A DNA stretch of 5,124 bases from an uncultured Lachnospiraceae bacterium. GTDB lineage: Bacteria; Bacillota; Clostridia; Lachnospirales; Lachnospiraceae. Under the pieces are notes generated by a model. It was not told where the DNA came from. It saw only the letters and a program-made list of their open reading frames with translations, and did no database searches. Both the position numbers and the translations under genes were made by a program. Numbering within the stretch: position 1 is the stretch's first letter; each line of letters begins with the position of its first letter. Location: positions 1 through 5,124 of the forward strand of contig CACZNZ010000312.1 in the NCBI GenBank assembly GCA_902782625.1. The letters run 5' to 3'. This document shows, in pieces, positions 1-5,124 of this stretch.

Positions 1-903
1 GATTTCCTGATGCCCGGATGCCTGTATCGGTACGAAGACTTCCGGGATGAATTTGAGATTCCGATCACCAGGAAATACGACAATGCCAAACTGGAAACCC
101 TCCAGAAAATGGTCCGTCCCTTTATCCTGCGGAGAATGAAGGAAGATGTTCTTGAGGATCTTCCGGAAAAACTCGAAGAGGTCTGCTATTCCCGGATGGG
201 TGAGACCCAGCAAAAACTCTACGACGGTCAGGCAGTTGAGCTGATGAACGATTTAAGAAGCGGAAGTGAAGCTGATTTCAGAAAAAATAAGCTCCGTATT
301 CTCGCACAGCTTACCAGACTGCGTCAGATCTGCTGTGATCCGTCCCTGTGTTTTGATGACTACAAAGAAGGCTCCGCAAAGAGAGAAACCTGTATCGAGA
401 TGATCAAAAACCTGATCGAAGGAGAGCACAAAGTAATTCTGTTCTCTCAGTTTACTTCGATGCTAACATTACTGGAACAGGATCTTACGGAGGAAGGTAT
501 CGCTTTTTATAAGATCACTGGATCCACGCCTAAGCAGACAAGGCTCGAACAGGTTAAGGCATTCAATGAAGATGATACGCCTGTATTCCTGATTTCTCTG
601 AAAGCAGGAGGAACCGGACTCAATCTTACCGGCGCCGATGTGGTAATCCACTACGATCCCTGGTGGAATTTTGCGGCGCAGAATCAGGCGACAGACCGGG
701 CTTATCGAATCGGGCAGGAGAAGCTCGTGACGGTCTACCGTCTGATCGCCAAAGGCAGCATAGAAGAGCAGATCCTCAAACTGCAGAAATCCAAGAAAAA
801 GCTTGCTGACAATATCCTGGAAGCAGAAGGTATCTCTAGTGCAAGCCTGGATAAAGATGATCTGATGACACTACTTGAATACGATCCGGACGAGGTAAAA
901 TGA
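1..903 (+). CDS. SNF2-family DNA-dependent ATPase/helicase, C-terminal part (5' end outside window)
   Basis: This is the last 300 codons of a SNF2-type (superfamily 2) ATP-dependent DNA translocase; the frame is open to base 1, so the first ATG at 10 is internal. The SNF2 linker FILRRMKEDVLEDLP (about 121-165) precedes the second RecA-like lobe. In that lobe, KVILFSQF (430-453) starts the helicase C domain, SLKAGGTGLNLTGAD (595-639) is motif V, and QATDRAYRIGQ (685-717) is motif VI with its arginine finger. DPWWN lies between V and VI, as in most SNF2 proteins. Walker A and DEAH motifs would lie upstream and are not visible. Bacterial members are commonly about 1,000 residues, some with an N-terminal SWIM zinc finger; whether this one has it cannot be seen. 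Family members remodel protein-DNA complexes or transcription machinery; the specific role here is unknown. The stop TGA overlaps the start of the next gene. The family call is secure, the substrate is not. Confidence 0.95.
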   Translation, partial: DFLMPGCLYRYEDFRDEFEIPITRKYDNAKLETLQKMVRPFILRRMKEDVLEDLPEKLEEVCYSRMGETQQKLYDGQAVELMNDLRSGSEADFRKNKLRILAQLTRLRQICCDPSLCFDDYKEGSAKRETCIEMIKNLIEGEHKVILFSQFTSMLTLLEQDLTEEGIAFYKITGSTPKQTRLEQVKAFNEDDTPVFLISLKAGGTGLNLTGADVVIHYDPWWNFAAQNQATDRAYRIGQEKLVTVYRLIAKGSIEEQILKLQKSKKKLADNILEAEGISSASLDKDDLMTLLEYDPDEVK

Positions 904-1487
904 TGACTTACTTTATCAACAGCCTATTATTGGGAATCGGACTGGCCATGGACGCCTTTTCCGTATCCACTGCAAATGGACTAGCTTTCCCGCAGATGCG
1001 TGGCAGAATGAGATGCGCGATCGCAGGGGTATTCGCATTCTTCCAGTTCCTTATGCCGATGATCGGATGGGGACTTGTTCACACGTTGACGACGCGTCTT
1101 GCCTGGACACAGAAACTGGTTCCCTGGATTGCCCTCATTCTTTTGTCTATCATCGGGATTGGCATGATCAGAGAAGGTAAATCAGAGACAGAAGAGGATA
1201 TGGAACAGGCGGCAGGCCTTACACCTGGCGTTCTGATCCTGCAGGGGATTGCAACATCCATCGATGCTTTGTCTGCCGGCTTTGCCCTGGCACAATATAC
1301 CTGGTATCAGGCATTCGGTTCCGGTCTGATTATTGCAGCCGTTACATTTTTGCTAAGTTATTCCGGCGTCGCCATAGGAAGACGATTCGGATCTCATATC
1401 AGGCAATATGCCTCGATTCTTGGAGGTTCAATTCTGATTCTGATCGGATTGGAGATATGGGTGCGTGCGTTTGTCCTACATGTGTAA
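900..1487 (+). CDS. mntP: MntP-type manganese efflux pump
   Basis: The 195-residue product is a small hydrophobic membrane protein matching the MntP (DUF204) family, which exports Mn2+ across the cytoplasmic membrane; E. coli MntP is of similar length. The family's two internally related halves are visible: LAMDAFSVS (residues 15-23, acidic D18) and ATSIDALSAG (118-127, D122). These correspond to the functionally important transmembrane aspartates of E. coli MntP. About six hydrophobic segments are present (roughly 4-24, 37-60, 73-91, 109-131, 138-160, 172-192), with a charged loop at 91-104 between the halves. The MPMIGWG motif at residues 52-58 is also family-typical. The start ATG at 900 is followed directly by a second ATG at 903, and overlaps the helicase stop in an ATGA arrangement. 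No separate promoter or manganese (yybP-ykoY) riboswitch can lie between the genes. The function call is strong by motif; metal specificity is inferred from the family. Confidence 0.93.
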   Translation: MMTYFINSLLLGIGLAMDAFSVSTANGLAFPQMRGRMRCAIAGVFAFFQFLMPMIGWGLVHTLTTRLAWTQKLVPWIALILLSIIGIGMIREGKSETEEDMEQAAGLTPGVLILQGIATSIDALSAGFALAQYTWYQAFGSGLIIAAVTFLLSYSGVAIGRRFGSHIRQYASILGGSILILIGLEIWVRAFVLHV

Positions 1488-1517
1488 AAATAATTGTGCG
1501 ATTTCTATAAAATTTCA

Positions 1518-1546
1518 TTTATAAGTTTTGATTCTTATGTTACAAT
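1518..1546 (+). promoter_or_regulatory. Predicted sigma-A promoter for glgCD (extended -10)
   Basis: TACAAT at 1541-1546 is preceded by TG at 1538-1539, giving an extended -10 element. TTTATA at 1518-1523 sits 17 bases upstream as a weak -35. An alternative -10, TATAAT at 1553-1558, has TTGATT at 1528-1533 upstream, but the 19-base spacing is less favourable. Either would start transcription about 25-40 bases before the glgC start. The spacer is very AT-rich compared with the flanking genes. No convincing terminator for the upstream mntP gene is seen, so read-through is possible. Confidence 0.6.
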
Positions 1547-1573
1547 AGTAGATATAATAAAACCTTTAAAGAA

Positions 1574-1580
1574 AGTGAGG
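1574..1580 (+). promoter_or_regulatory. Ribosome binding site deciding the glgC start
   Basis: AGTGAGG lies 8 bases before ATG 1589. It would be only 2 bases from the in-frame TTG at 1583, which is too close for initiation, so ATG 1589 is preferred. Confidence 0.75.
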
Positions 1581-1588
1581 ATTTGATC

Positions 1589-2716
1589 ATGAAACAAAAC
1601 GAAATGCTGGCCATGATCCTTGCCGGTGGTCGGGGAAGCCGTCTTCACGACCTGACGAACAAGGTAGCCAAACCTGCTGTATCCTACGGTGGAAAATATC
1701 GTATCATTGATTTCCCGCTGAGCAACTGTGCGAACAGTGGAATCGATATGGTAGGTGTCCTGACACAGTATGAATCTGTGCTCCTTGGCAGCTATGCTGC
1801 AAAGGGTGGTCTATGGGGCCTTGACACCAAAGACAGCGGTGTTTATGTCCTTCCTCCACGAGAGAAGGCTGATTCTGACCTCGATGTTTATCGTGGTACT
1901 GCAGATGCAATTACACAGAATATAGATTTTATCGACAATTATGATCCGGAATATCTTTTGGTATTATCCGGTGACCACATCTATAAGATGGATTACGACA
2001 AGATGCTTGACTTCCACAAAGAGCAGGATGCTGCAGCAACAATCGCTGTTATGCCGGTTACTCTGGAAGAAGCAACCCGTTTCGGAATCATGATTACAGA
2101 TGAGAACGATAAGATCATTGACTTCGAAGAAAAACCTGCTCATCCGAGAAGCACTCTGGCTTCCATGGGTATCTACATTTTCAACTGGAAGAAGCTTCGT
2201 GAACTGCTCTTGATCGATAAAGACGACGACAGTTCCAAACACGATTTCGGTATGAATATCATCCCTGCTCTTCTGAATGGCGGAGAAAAACTTGTCGCTT
2301 ACAAATTCGAAGGATACTGGAAAGACGTAGGAACCATCGATTCTCTCTGGGAAGCAAATATGGACCTTCTTTCCGATGACAATGAGCTGAATCTGAATGA
2401 TCCTACCTGGAGAATCTATACAGAAGATGCTTCCGTACTCCCGGCTTACATCGGATCGGACGCTTCCGTTGATACGGCTTATATTACGCAGGGCTGCGTA
2501 ATCGAAGGAGATGTAAAGAATTCCGTAATCTTTACGGGAGCTACTGTTGGTAAAGGCGCAAAAATCATCGATTCCGTTCTGATGCCCGGAGTTTGTGTGG
2601 AACCCGGCGCTGTTGTAACCAGAGCTCTTATTGCCGATGATGTTCATGTCGCAAAAGATGCTGTGGTTGGCAGTGCAGACAGTAAAGAGATTCTGCTTGT
2701 AGCAGAAGATGTATAA
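1589..2716 (+). CDS. glgC: Glucose-1-phosphate adenylyltransferase (ADP-glucose pyrophosphorylase), catalytic subunit
   Basis: The enzyme converts ATP and glucose-1-phosphate to ADP-glucose and pyrophosphate, the committed step of bacterial glycogen synthesis in the cytosol. The 375-residue length fits Firmicutes GlgC. The N-terminal nucleotidyltransferase domain is intact: LAGGRGSRL (residues 11-19, nucleotide-binding loop), NKVAKPAV with K28, and [14 protein letters not shown] (34-47). It continues with [10 protein letters not shown] (127-136, where D129 matches the catalytic Asp142 of E. coli), FEEKP (179-183, where K182 matches the glucose-1-phosphate lysine) and [15 protein letters not shown] (243-257). 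From about 285 onward, hexapeptide-like repeats (for example [25 protein letters not shown]) form the left-handed beta-helix used for oligomerisation. ATG 1589 is chosen over TTG 1583 because of ribosome-site spacing. glgD follows after 14 bases, so the two are almost certainly co-transcribed and form a mixed GlgC/GlgD enzyme, as described in other Firmicutes. Confidence 0.97.
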   Translation: MKQNEMLAMILAGGRGSRLHDLTNKVAKPAVSYGGKYRIIDFPLSNCANSGIDMVGVLTQYESVLLGSYAAKGGLWGLDTKDSGVYVLPPREKADSDLDVYRGTADAITQNIDFIDNYDPEYLLVLSGDHIYKMDYDKMLDFHKEQDAAATIAVMPVTLEEATRFGIMITDENDKIIDFEEKPAHPRSTLASMGIYIFNWKKLRELLLIDKDDDSSKHDFGMNIIPALLNGGEKLVAYKFEGYWKDVGTIDSLWEANMDLLSDDNELNLNDPTWRIYTEDASVLPAYIGSDASVDTAYITQGCVIEGDVKNSVIFTGATVGKGAKIIDSVLMPGVCVEPGAVVTRALIADDVHVAKDAVVGSADSKEILLVAEDV

Positions 2717-2722
2717 GGAGGG
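2715..2722 (+). promoter_or_regulatory. Strong ribosome binding site for glgD, overlapping the glgC stop
   Basis: AAGGAGGG is close to a perfect anti-16S match, and its first two bases belong to the glgC TAA stop. It is 8 bases from ATG 2731 but only 2 bases from the in-frame TTG at 2725, which sets the start at 2731. The overlap favours translational coupling of the two subunits. Confidence 0.85.
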
Positions 2723-2730
2723 TTTTGATT

Positions 2731-3840
2731 ATGGCTAAAGCATTTGGTATCGTTACTTCTTCTGCAGAGCAGAAAGTAGCAGGTGTTCAGCAGCGTCGTT
2801 CCATTGGTGCTTTCTCTTTCCTGGGAAGGTATCGTATCATCGACTTTGCGATTTCTAATTTCAGTAACAGCGACATTGACAATATTCAGGTATATATCAG
2901 TTCTAAACCACATTCTCTGATTGCGCATGTTGGAACCGGTCGTCATTATAATATCAACTCCAAACGCGGCAACATTGATATTCTTTTCCCGGATGAGGAA
3001 AACCTCAACGAGATCTACAATACGAATATCAATTCCTTCATCGAGAACCTGGAAAGAATCAAATCCAAACCTTTTGAATATGTAGTCATTCAGCCTAGCT
3101 GTATGGTATTCTCTCAGGATTTTGATGCACTCTTAAAGCAGCACATTGCATCCGGAGCTGATATTACAACTCTTTATCACAAGGTTGACGATGCTCATGA
3201 CGGCTACAATACCTGCAACGTTCTCCATCTTGATGGTGAAAAGGTTACGGCAATCACTCCTTGTCTTGGTGACAACGCTACGGAAGATATCTTCATGGAG
3301 ACCTTCATCATGAAGAAAGATCTGCTTCTTGATCTCATTGAAGCAGCAAGACAGACATCTTCCATGTATACACTTTCTGATATCGTCAGTGCAAAATGTG
3401 ACACATACGATGTGCGCGGTGTTGCCCATGAAGGCTTCTTTGCACCAATCACTAGCTTAGCGACTTACTTCAAGGCGAACCTTGATCTTCTGGATATGGA
3501 TAAAGCCAATGCACTTTTCCATGAAGACTGGCCGATCTATACCAGAACAACCGATTCCTGCCCGACCAGGTATTTTGCAGGCGCAATGACCAAAAAGTCC
3601 TTTATTGCCAACGGCTGTCTGATCAAAGGAAGTGTGGAGAATGCTGTAATCGGACGTGGTGTAACCATCGAAGAAGGCGCAGTGGTAAAGAACTGTGTGA
3701 TCATGGCTCATTCCAAGATCCGCAAAGATGCTGTTGTGGAGAATCAGGTAATCGATAAATACGCAACGATCACAGCAGGCAGAAAGATAATTGCAGACTT
3801 TGACAAACCTGGATATATCCATAATGGAGATATCATTTAG
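2731..3840 (+). CDS. glgD: GlgD, non-catalytic/regulatory partner subunit of ADP-glucose pyrophosphorylase
   Basis: This 369-residue protein is a divergent paralogue of the upstream GlgC. GRYRIIDFAISNFSNSDI (residues 32-49) aligns with the equivalent stretch of GlgC, and the C-terminal beta-helix repeats (about 290-355, for example GSVENAVIGRGVTIEEGAVV) are retained. The catalytic sites are lost. The nucleotide loop GGRGSRL is replaced by TSSAEQKVAGVQQRR (9-23), [10 protein letters not shown] by QPSCMVFSQDF (121-131), no FEEKP motif is found, and the YWKDVGT region has become FFAPITS (236-242). In studied Firmicutes, GlgD has little activity alone but raises the activity of GlgC in a heterotetramer; the same role is inferred here. 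It follows glgC by 14 bases with a strong ribosome site. The start at 2731 is preferred over TTG 2725. The stop TAG is followed by the suf promoter region, with no clear terminator in between. Confidence 0.94.
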   Translation: MAKAFGIVTSSAEQKVAGVQQRRSIGAFSFLGRYRIIDFAISNFSNSDIDNIQVYISSKPHSLIAHVGTGRHYNINSKRGNIDILFPDEENLNEIYNTNINSFIENLERIKSKPFEYVVIQPSCMVFSQDFDALLKQHIASGADITTLYHKVDDAHDGYNTCNVLHLDGEKVTAITPCLGDNATEDIFMETFIMKKDLLLDLIEAARQTSSMYTLSDIVSAKCDTYDVRGVAHEGFFAPITSLATYFKANLDLLDMDKANALFHEDWPIYTRTTDSCPTRYFAGAMTKKSFIANGCLIKGSVENAVIGRGVTIEEGAVVKNCVIMAHSKIRKDAVVENQVIDKYATITAGRKIIADFDKPGYIHNGDII

Positions 3841-3862
3841 TCTGAATACAACAATATAAAGG

Positions 3863-3891
3863 TTGACATTTTAAAGAACCTTCTCTAAAAT
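3863..3891 (+). promoter_or_regulatory. Near-consensus sigma-A promoter for the suf genes
   Basis: TTGACA at 3863-3868 and TAAAAT at 3886-3891 are separated by exactly 17 bases, giving a perfect -35 and a 5/6 -10. Transcription is predicted to begin near 3898, leaving a leader of about 80 bases before sufC. The -10 box is framed by a small perfect inverted repeat, TTCTC (3881-3885) and GAGAA (3892-3896), which could be part of a repressor site. Confidence 0.8.
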
Positions 3892-3908
3892 GAGAAATGC
3901 AGATTTCA

Positions 3909-3936
3909 GGGGCTGCTGTCATACGACAACAGCCCC
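3909..3936 (+). other. Strong stem-loop in the glgD-sufC intergenic region (leader hairpin or degenerate terminator)
   Basis: GGGGCTGCTGTC (3909-3920) pairs with GACAACAGCCCC (3925-3936) around an ATAC loop, giving 11 of 12 pairs with one internal C/A mismatch. The GC-rich stem resembles intrinsic terminators common in Clostridia. However, the sequence after it (ATGACTATTG) is not a T-tract, and the preceding bases on the other strand are not T-rich either. It begins about 11 bases after the predicted suf transcription start. It may therefore be a leader hairpin affecting mRNA stability or expression, or a weak or decayed terminator for glgCD. The stem itself is certain; its function is inferred. 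Confidence 0.7.
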
Positions 3937-3961
3937 ATGACTATTGTATCAATCTTGTTTT

Positions 3962-3968
3962 AGAGGAG
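3962..3968 (+). promoter_or_regulatory. Ribosome binding site deciding the sufC start
   Basis: AGAGGAG ends 8 bases before ATG 3977. An in-frame TTG at 3944 lies upstream of this site with no ribosome site of its own, so the 11-codon extension it would give is not supported. Confidence 0.85.
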
Positions 3969-3976
3969 TTTTTTCT

Positions 3977-4717
3977 ATGCTCGAATTACAACACATTTCA
4001 TATCATATTGACGGAAAAGACATTTTAAAAGATATTAATCTAAAGATTTCCGACCGTTTCGTTGCTGTGACCGGTCCGAACGGCAGTGGAAAATCTACAC
4101 TTGCCAAGATCATCATGGGACTGATCGCTCCGACATCCGGACGTATCATCTTTGACGGAGAGGACATCACGGATCTCCCGATCCATGAAAGAGCAAAAAG
4201 AGGAATCAGCTATGCGTTCCAGCAGCCGGTCCGTTTTAAGGGACTTCGTGTCCGCGATCTGCTTGAACTCTCCAATTCCGGTAAATACGAATTCGGCCAT
4301 GCCTGCGATGTCTTAAGTGAAGTGGGACTTTGCGCCAGGGACTACGTGGACAGAGAGTTGAACGACACACTTTCCGGAGGAGAGATGAAGAGGATTGAGA
4401 TTGCGATGACTGCAGCAAGAGGTTCCAAGCTTTCCCTGTTTGACGAACCTGAAGCCGGCATCGACCTGTGGAGTTTCCAGAGCCTGATCCACATATTTGA
4501 AAAGCTTTATGATAAGACATCAGGCAGTATTGTCATCATCAGTCATCAGGAGAGGATCCTCTCGATCGCCGATAAGATCCTTTATTTAAAGGACGGCGTT
4601 GTAGAGACCTATGATGCCGGATCCAAGGTTATGAAAGACTTAAACATCACGAACAGTACCTCCTGCAGTGTACTCCACGAGAAGATGCCTCAGGAATCAT
4701 TAAGAAAGACGAAATAA
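3977..4717 (+). CDS. sufC: SufC-like Fe-S cluster assembly ATPase (ABC-type)
   Basis: This 246-residue soluble ABC ATPase has all the expected motifs: Walker A GPNGSGKST (residues 33-41), Q-loop FQQP (81-84), signature LSGGEMKR (132-139), Walker B LSLFDEP with D156 and E157, and the switch histidine H190 in IISHQE. The opening MLELQHISYHIDGKDILKDINLKI and the absence of membrane segments fit SufC, which drives iron-sulfur cluster assembly on SufB/SufD scaffolds in the cytosol. The assignment rests mainly on the next gene, a SufB/SufD-like protein starting 18 bases downstream. After Walker B it reads DEPEAGIDLWSF, whereas E. coli-type SufC has DESDSGLDIDAL, so this is a divergent branch. Its length is close to the roughly 250 residues of typical SufC. 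A transporter ATPase is an alternative, but no permease gene is seen nearby. ATG 3977 is supported by the ribosome site. Confidence 0.88.
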   Translation: MLELQHISYHIDGKDILKDINLKISDRFVAVTGPNGSGKSTLAKIIMGLIAPTSGRIIFDGEDITDLPIHERAKRGISYAFQQPVRFKGLRVRDLLELSNSGKYEFGHACDVLSEVGLCARDYVDRELNDTLSGGEMKRIEIAMTAARGSKLSLFDEPEAGIDLWSFQSLIHIFEKLYDKTSGSIVIISHQERILSIADKILYLKDGVVETYDAGSKVMKDLNITNSTSCSVLHEKMPQESLRKTK

Positions 4718-4735
4718 AGGAAGGGAGACAGCCAG

Positions 4736-5124
4736 ATGGACGCTATACAAAAAGATTTACTGAAAGAAGTTGCTGCATTAGATGCCCTTCCGGTCGGTGC
4801 ATACAATATCCGTGCGAACGGGAAAAGTGCAGCAAGGAACACCACCGCCAATATCGATATTGTCACCAAGACAGATAAATCCGGAATTGATGTGATTATC
4901 AAACCCGGTACCAAAAATGAGAGTGTTCACATTCCGGTAGTGATCAGTCAGACAGGGCTCAAAGAGCTGGTGTATAATGACTTTTTTATCGGAGAAGACT
5001 GTGACGTCACGATCGTTGCCGGCTGTGGTCTCAGCAACTGCGGCGGTCAGGATTCCGCCCATGACGGTGTGCATTCCTTTTTTGTAGGAAAGAATGCTAA
5101 AGTAAGATATATTGAAAAACACTA
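4736..5124 (+). CDS. SufB/SufD-family Fe-S assembly scaffold protein, N-terminal part (3' end outside window)
   Basis: The first 129 residues are present, and the frame stays open to the window edge. The sequence begins MDAIQKDLLKEVAALDALP and continues with GAYNIRANG (21-29), RNTTANIDIV (34-43) and KPGTKNESVHIPVVIS (56-71). It then enters beta-strand-rich sequence typical of the SufB/SufD core: NDFFIGEDCDVTIVAGCG (81-98) and FFVGKNAKVRYIEKH (115-129). This matches the short SufB/SufD-like proteins of anaerobic Clostridia, which lack the long N-terminal region of E. coli SufB. It should form the scaffold on which SufC acts. A Cys/His-rich loop (C89, C97, C102, H109, H113) is notable. GGGAG at 4723-4727 lies 8 bases before the ATG. 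The gene follows sufC by 18 bases and is surely co-transcribed. Whether it is closer to SufB or SufD cannot be settled from this part. Confidence 0.87.
   Translation, partial: MDAIQKDLLKEVAALDALPVGAYNIRANGKSAARNTTANIDIVTKTDKSGIDVIIKPGTKNESVHIPVVISQTGLKELVYNDFFIGEDCDVTIVAGCGLSNCGGQDSAHDGVHSFFVGKNAKVRYIEKH

Noticed and set aside
1488..1588. Riboswitch or terminator between mntP and glgC
   Set aside because: Only about 100 AT-rich bases with short weak dyads are present. No GC-rich stem with a T-tract or recognisable aptamer core is seen.
1964..2647. Long open frame of 227 codons on the minus strand inside glgC
   Set aside because: It lies wholly antisense to a clearly functional glgC, has no recognisable motif or ribosome site, and its openness follows from the codon use of glgC. 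The other minus-strand frames here are of the same kind.
3909..3950. Confident intrinsic terminator for glgCD
   Set aside because: The stem is strong, but no T-tract follows it; the nearest T-run (3957-3960) is about 20 bases away. It is reported as a stem-loop of uncertain role instead.
3944..3976. Extended SufC N-terminus starting at TTG 3944
   Set aside because: The extension would run through the ribosome binding site of ATG 3977, and the first residues after ATG 3977 already match a normal ABC ATPase start.
3897..4028. Possible 43-codon leader ORF starting at ATG 3897, at the predicted suf transcription start, and running into sufC
   Set aside because: It has no ribosome binding site, would require leaderless translation, overlaps the start of sufC out of frame, and its codons run through the hairpin. 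Nothing suggests it is a real peptide.
4690..5122. Two minus-strand open frames opposite the end of sufC and the SufB/SufD-like gene
   Set aside because: They are antisense to sequence with clear SufB/SufD similarity and have no motif or start signal of their own.

Overview
The window reads as a piece of chromosome from an anaerobic Firmicute of the Clostridia, most likely Lachnospiraceae-like. This is inferred from the adjacent glgC-glgD pair (a Firmicutes arrangement), strong AGGAGG-type ribosome binding sites, AT-rich intergenic promoters, and a compact two-gene SUF iron-sulfur locus of the kind found in strict anaerobes. All six genes lie on the + strand and are tightly packed. No RNA gene, insertion sequence, CRISPR array or phage gene is visible, and all gene-free stretches are under 140 bases.

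Layout. (1) 1-903 is the C-terminal end of a SNF2-family helicase whose start is outside the window. (2) 900-1487 is a MntP-type manganese exporter that overlaps the helicase stop codon by four bases, so the two are probably translationally coupled. (3) 1488-1588 is an AT-rich spacer with a likely extended -10 promoter. (4) 1589-2716 (glgC) and 2731-3840 (glgD) encode the catalytic ADP-glucose pyrophosphorylase subunit and its apparently non-catalytic partner, which together supply ADP-glucose for glycogen synthesis. (5) 3841-3976 holds a near-consensus promoter, small dyads around its -10 box, and a strong 12-bp hairpin just after the predicted transcription start. (6) 3977-4717 encodes a SufC-like ATPase, and 4736 to the window end encodes the start of its SufB/SufD-like scaffold partner.

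The genes form three likely transcription units: helicase-mntP, glgCD and sufCB. They cover DNA or chromatin remodelling with manganese export, storage carbon, and iron-sulfur cluster assembly. Most of the window is ordinary housekeeping sequence. The parts most worth a second look are the suf leader (promoter, dyads and a hairpin without a T-tract), the divergent minimal SUF pair, and GlgD's loss of the catalytic residues kept in its neighbour GlgC.
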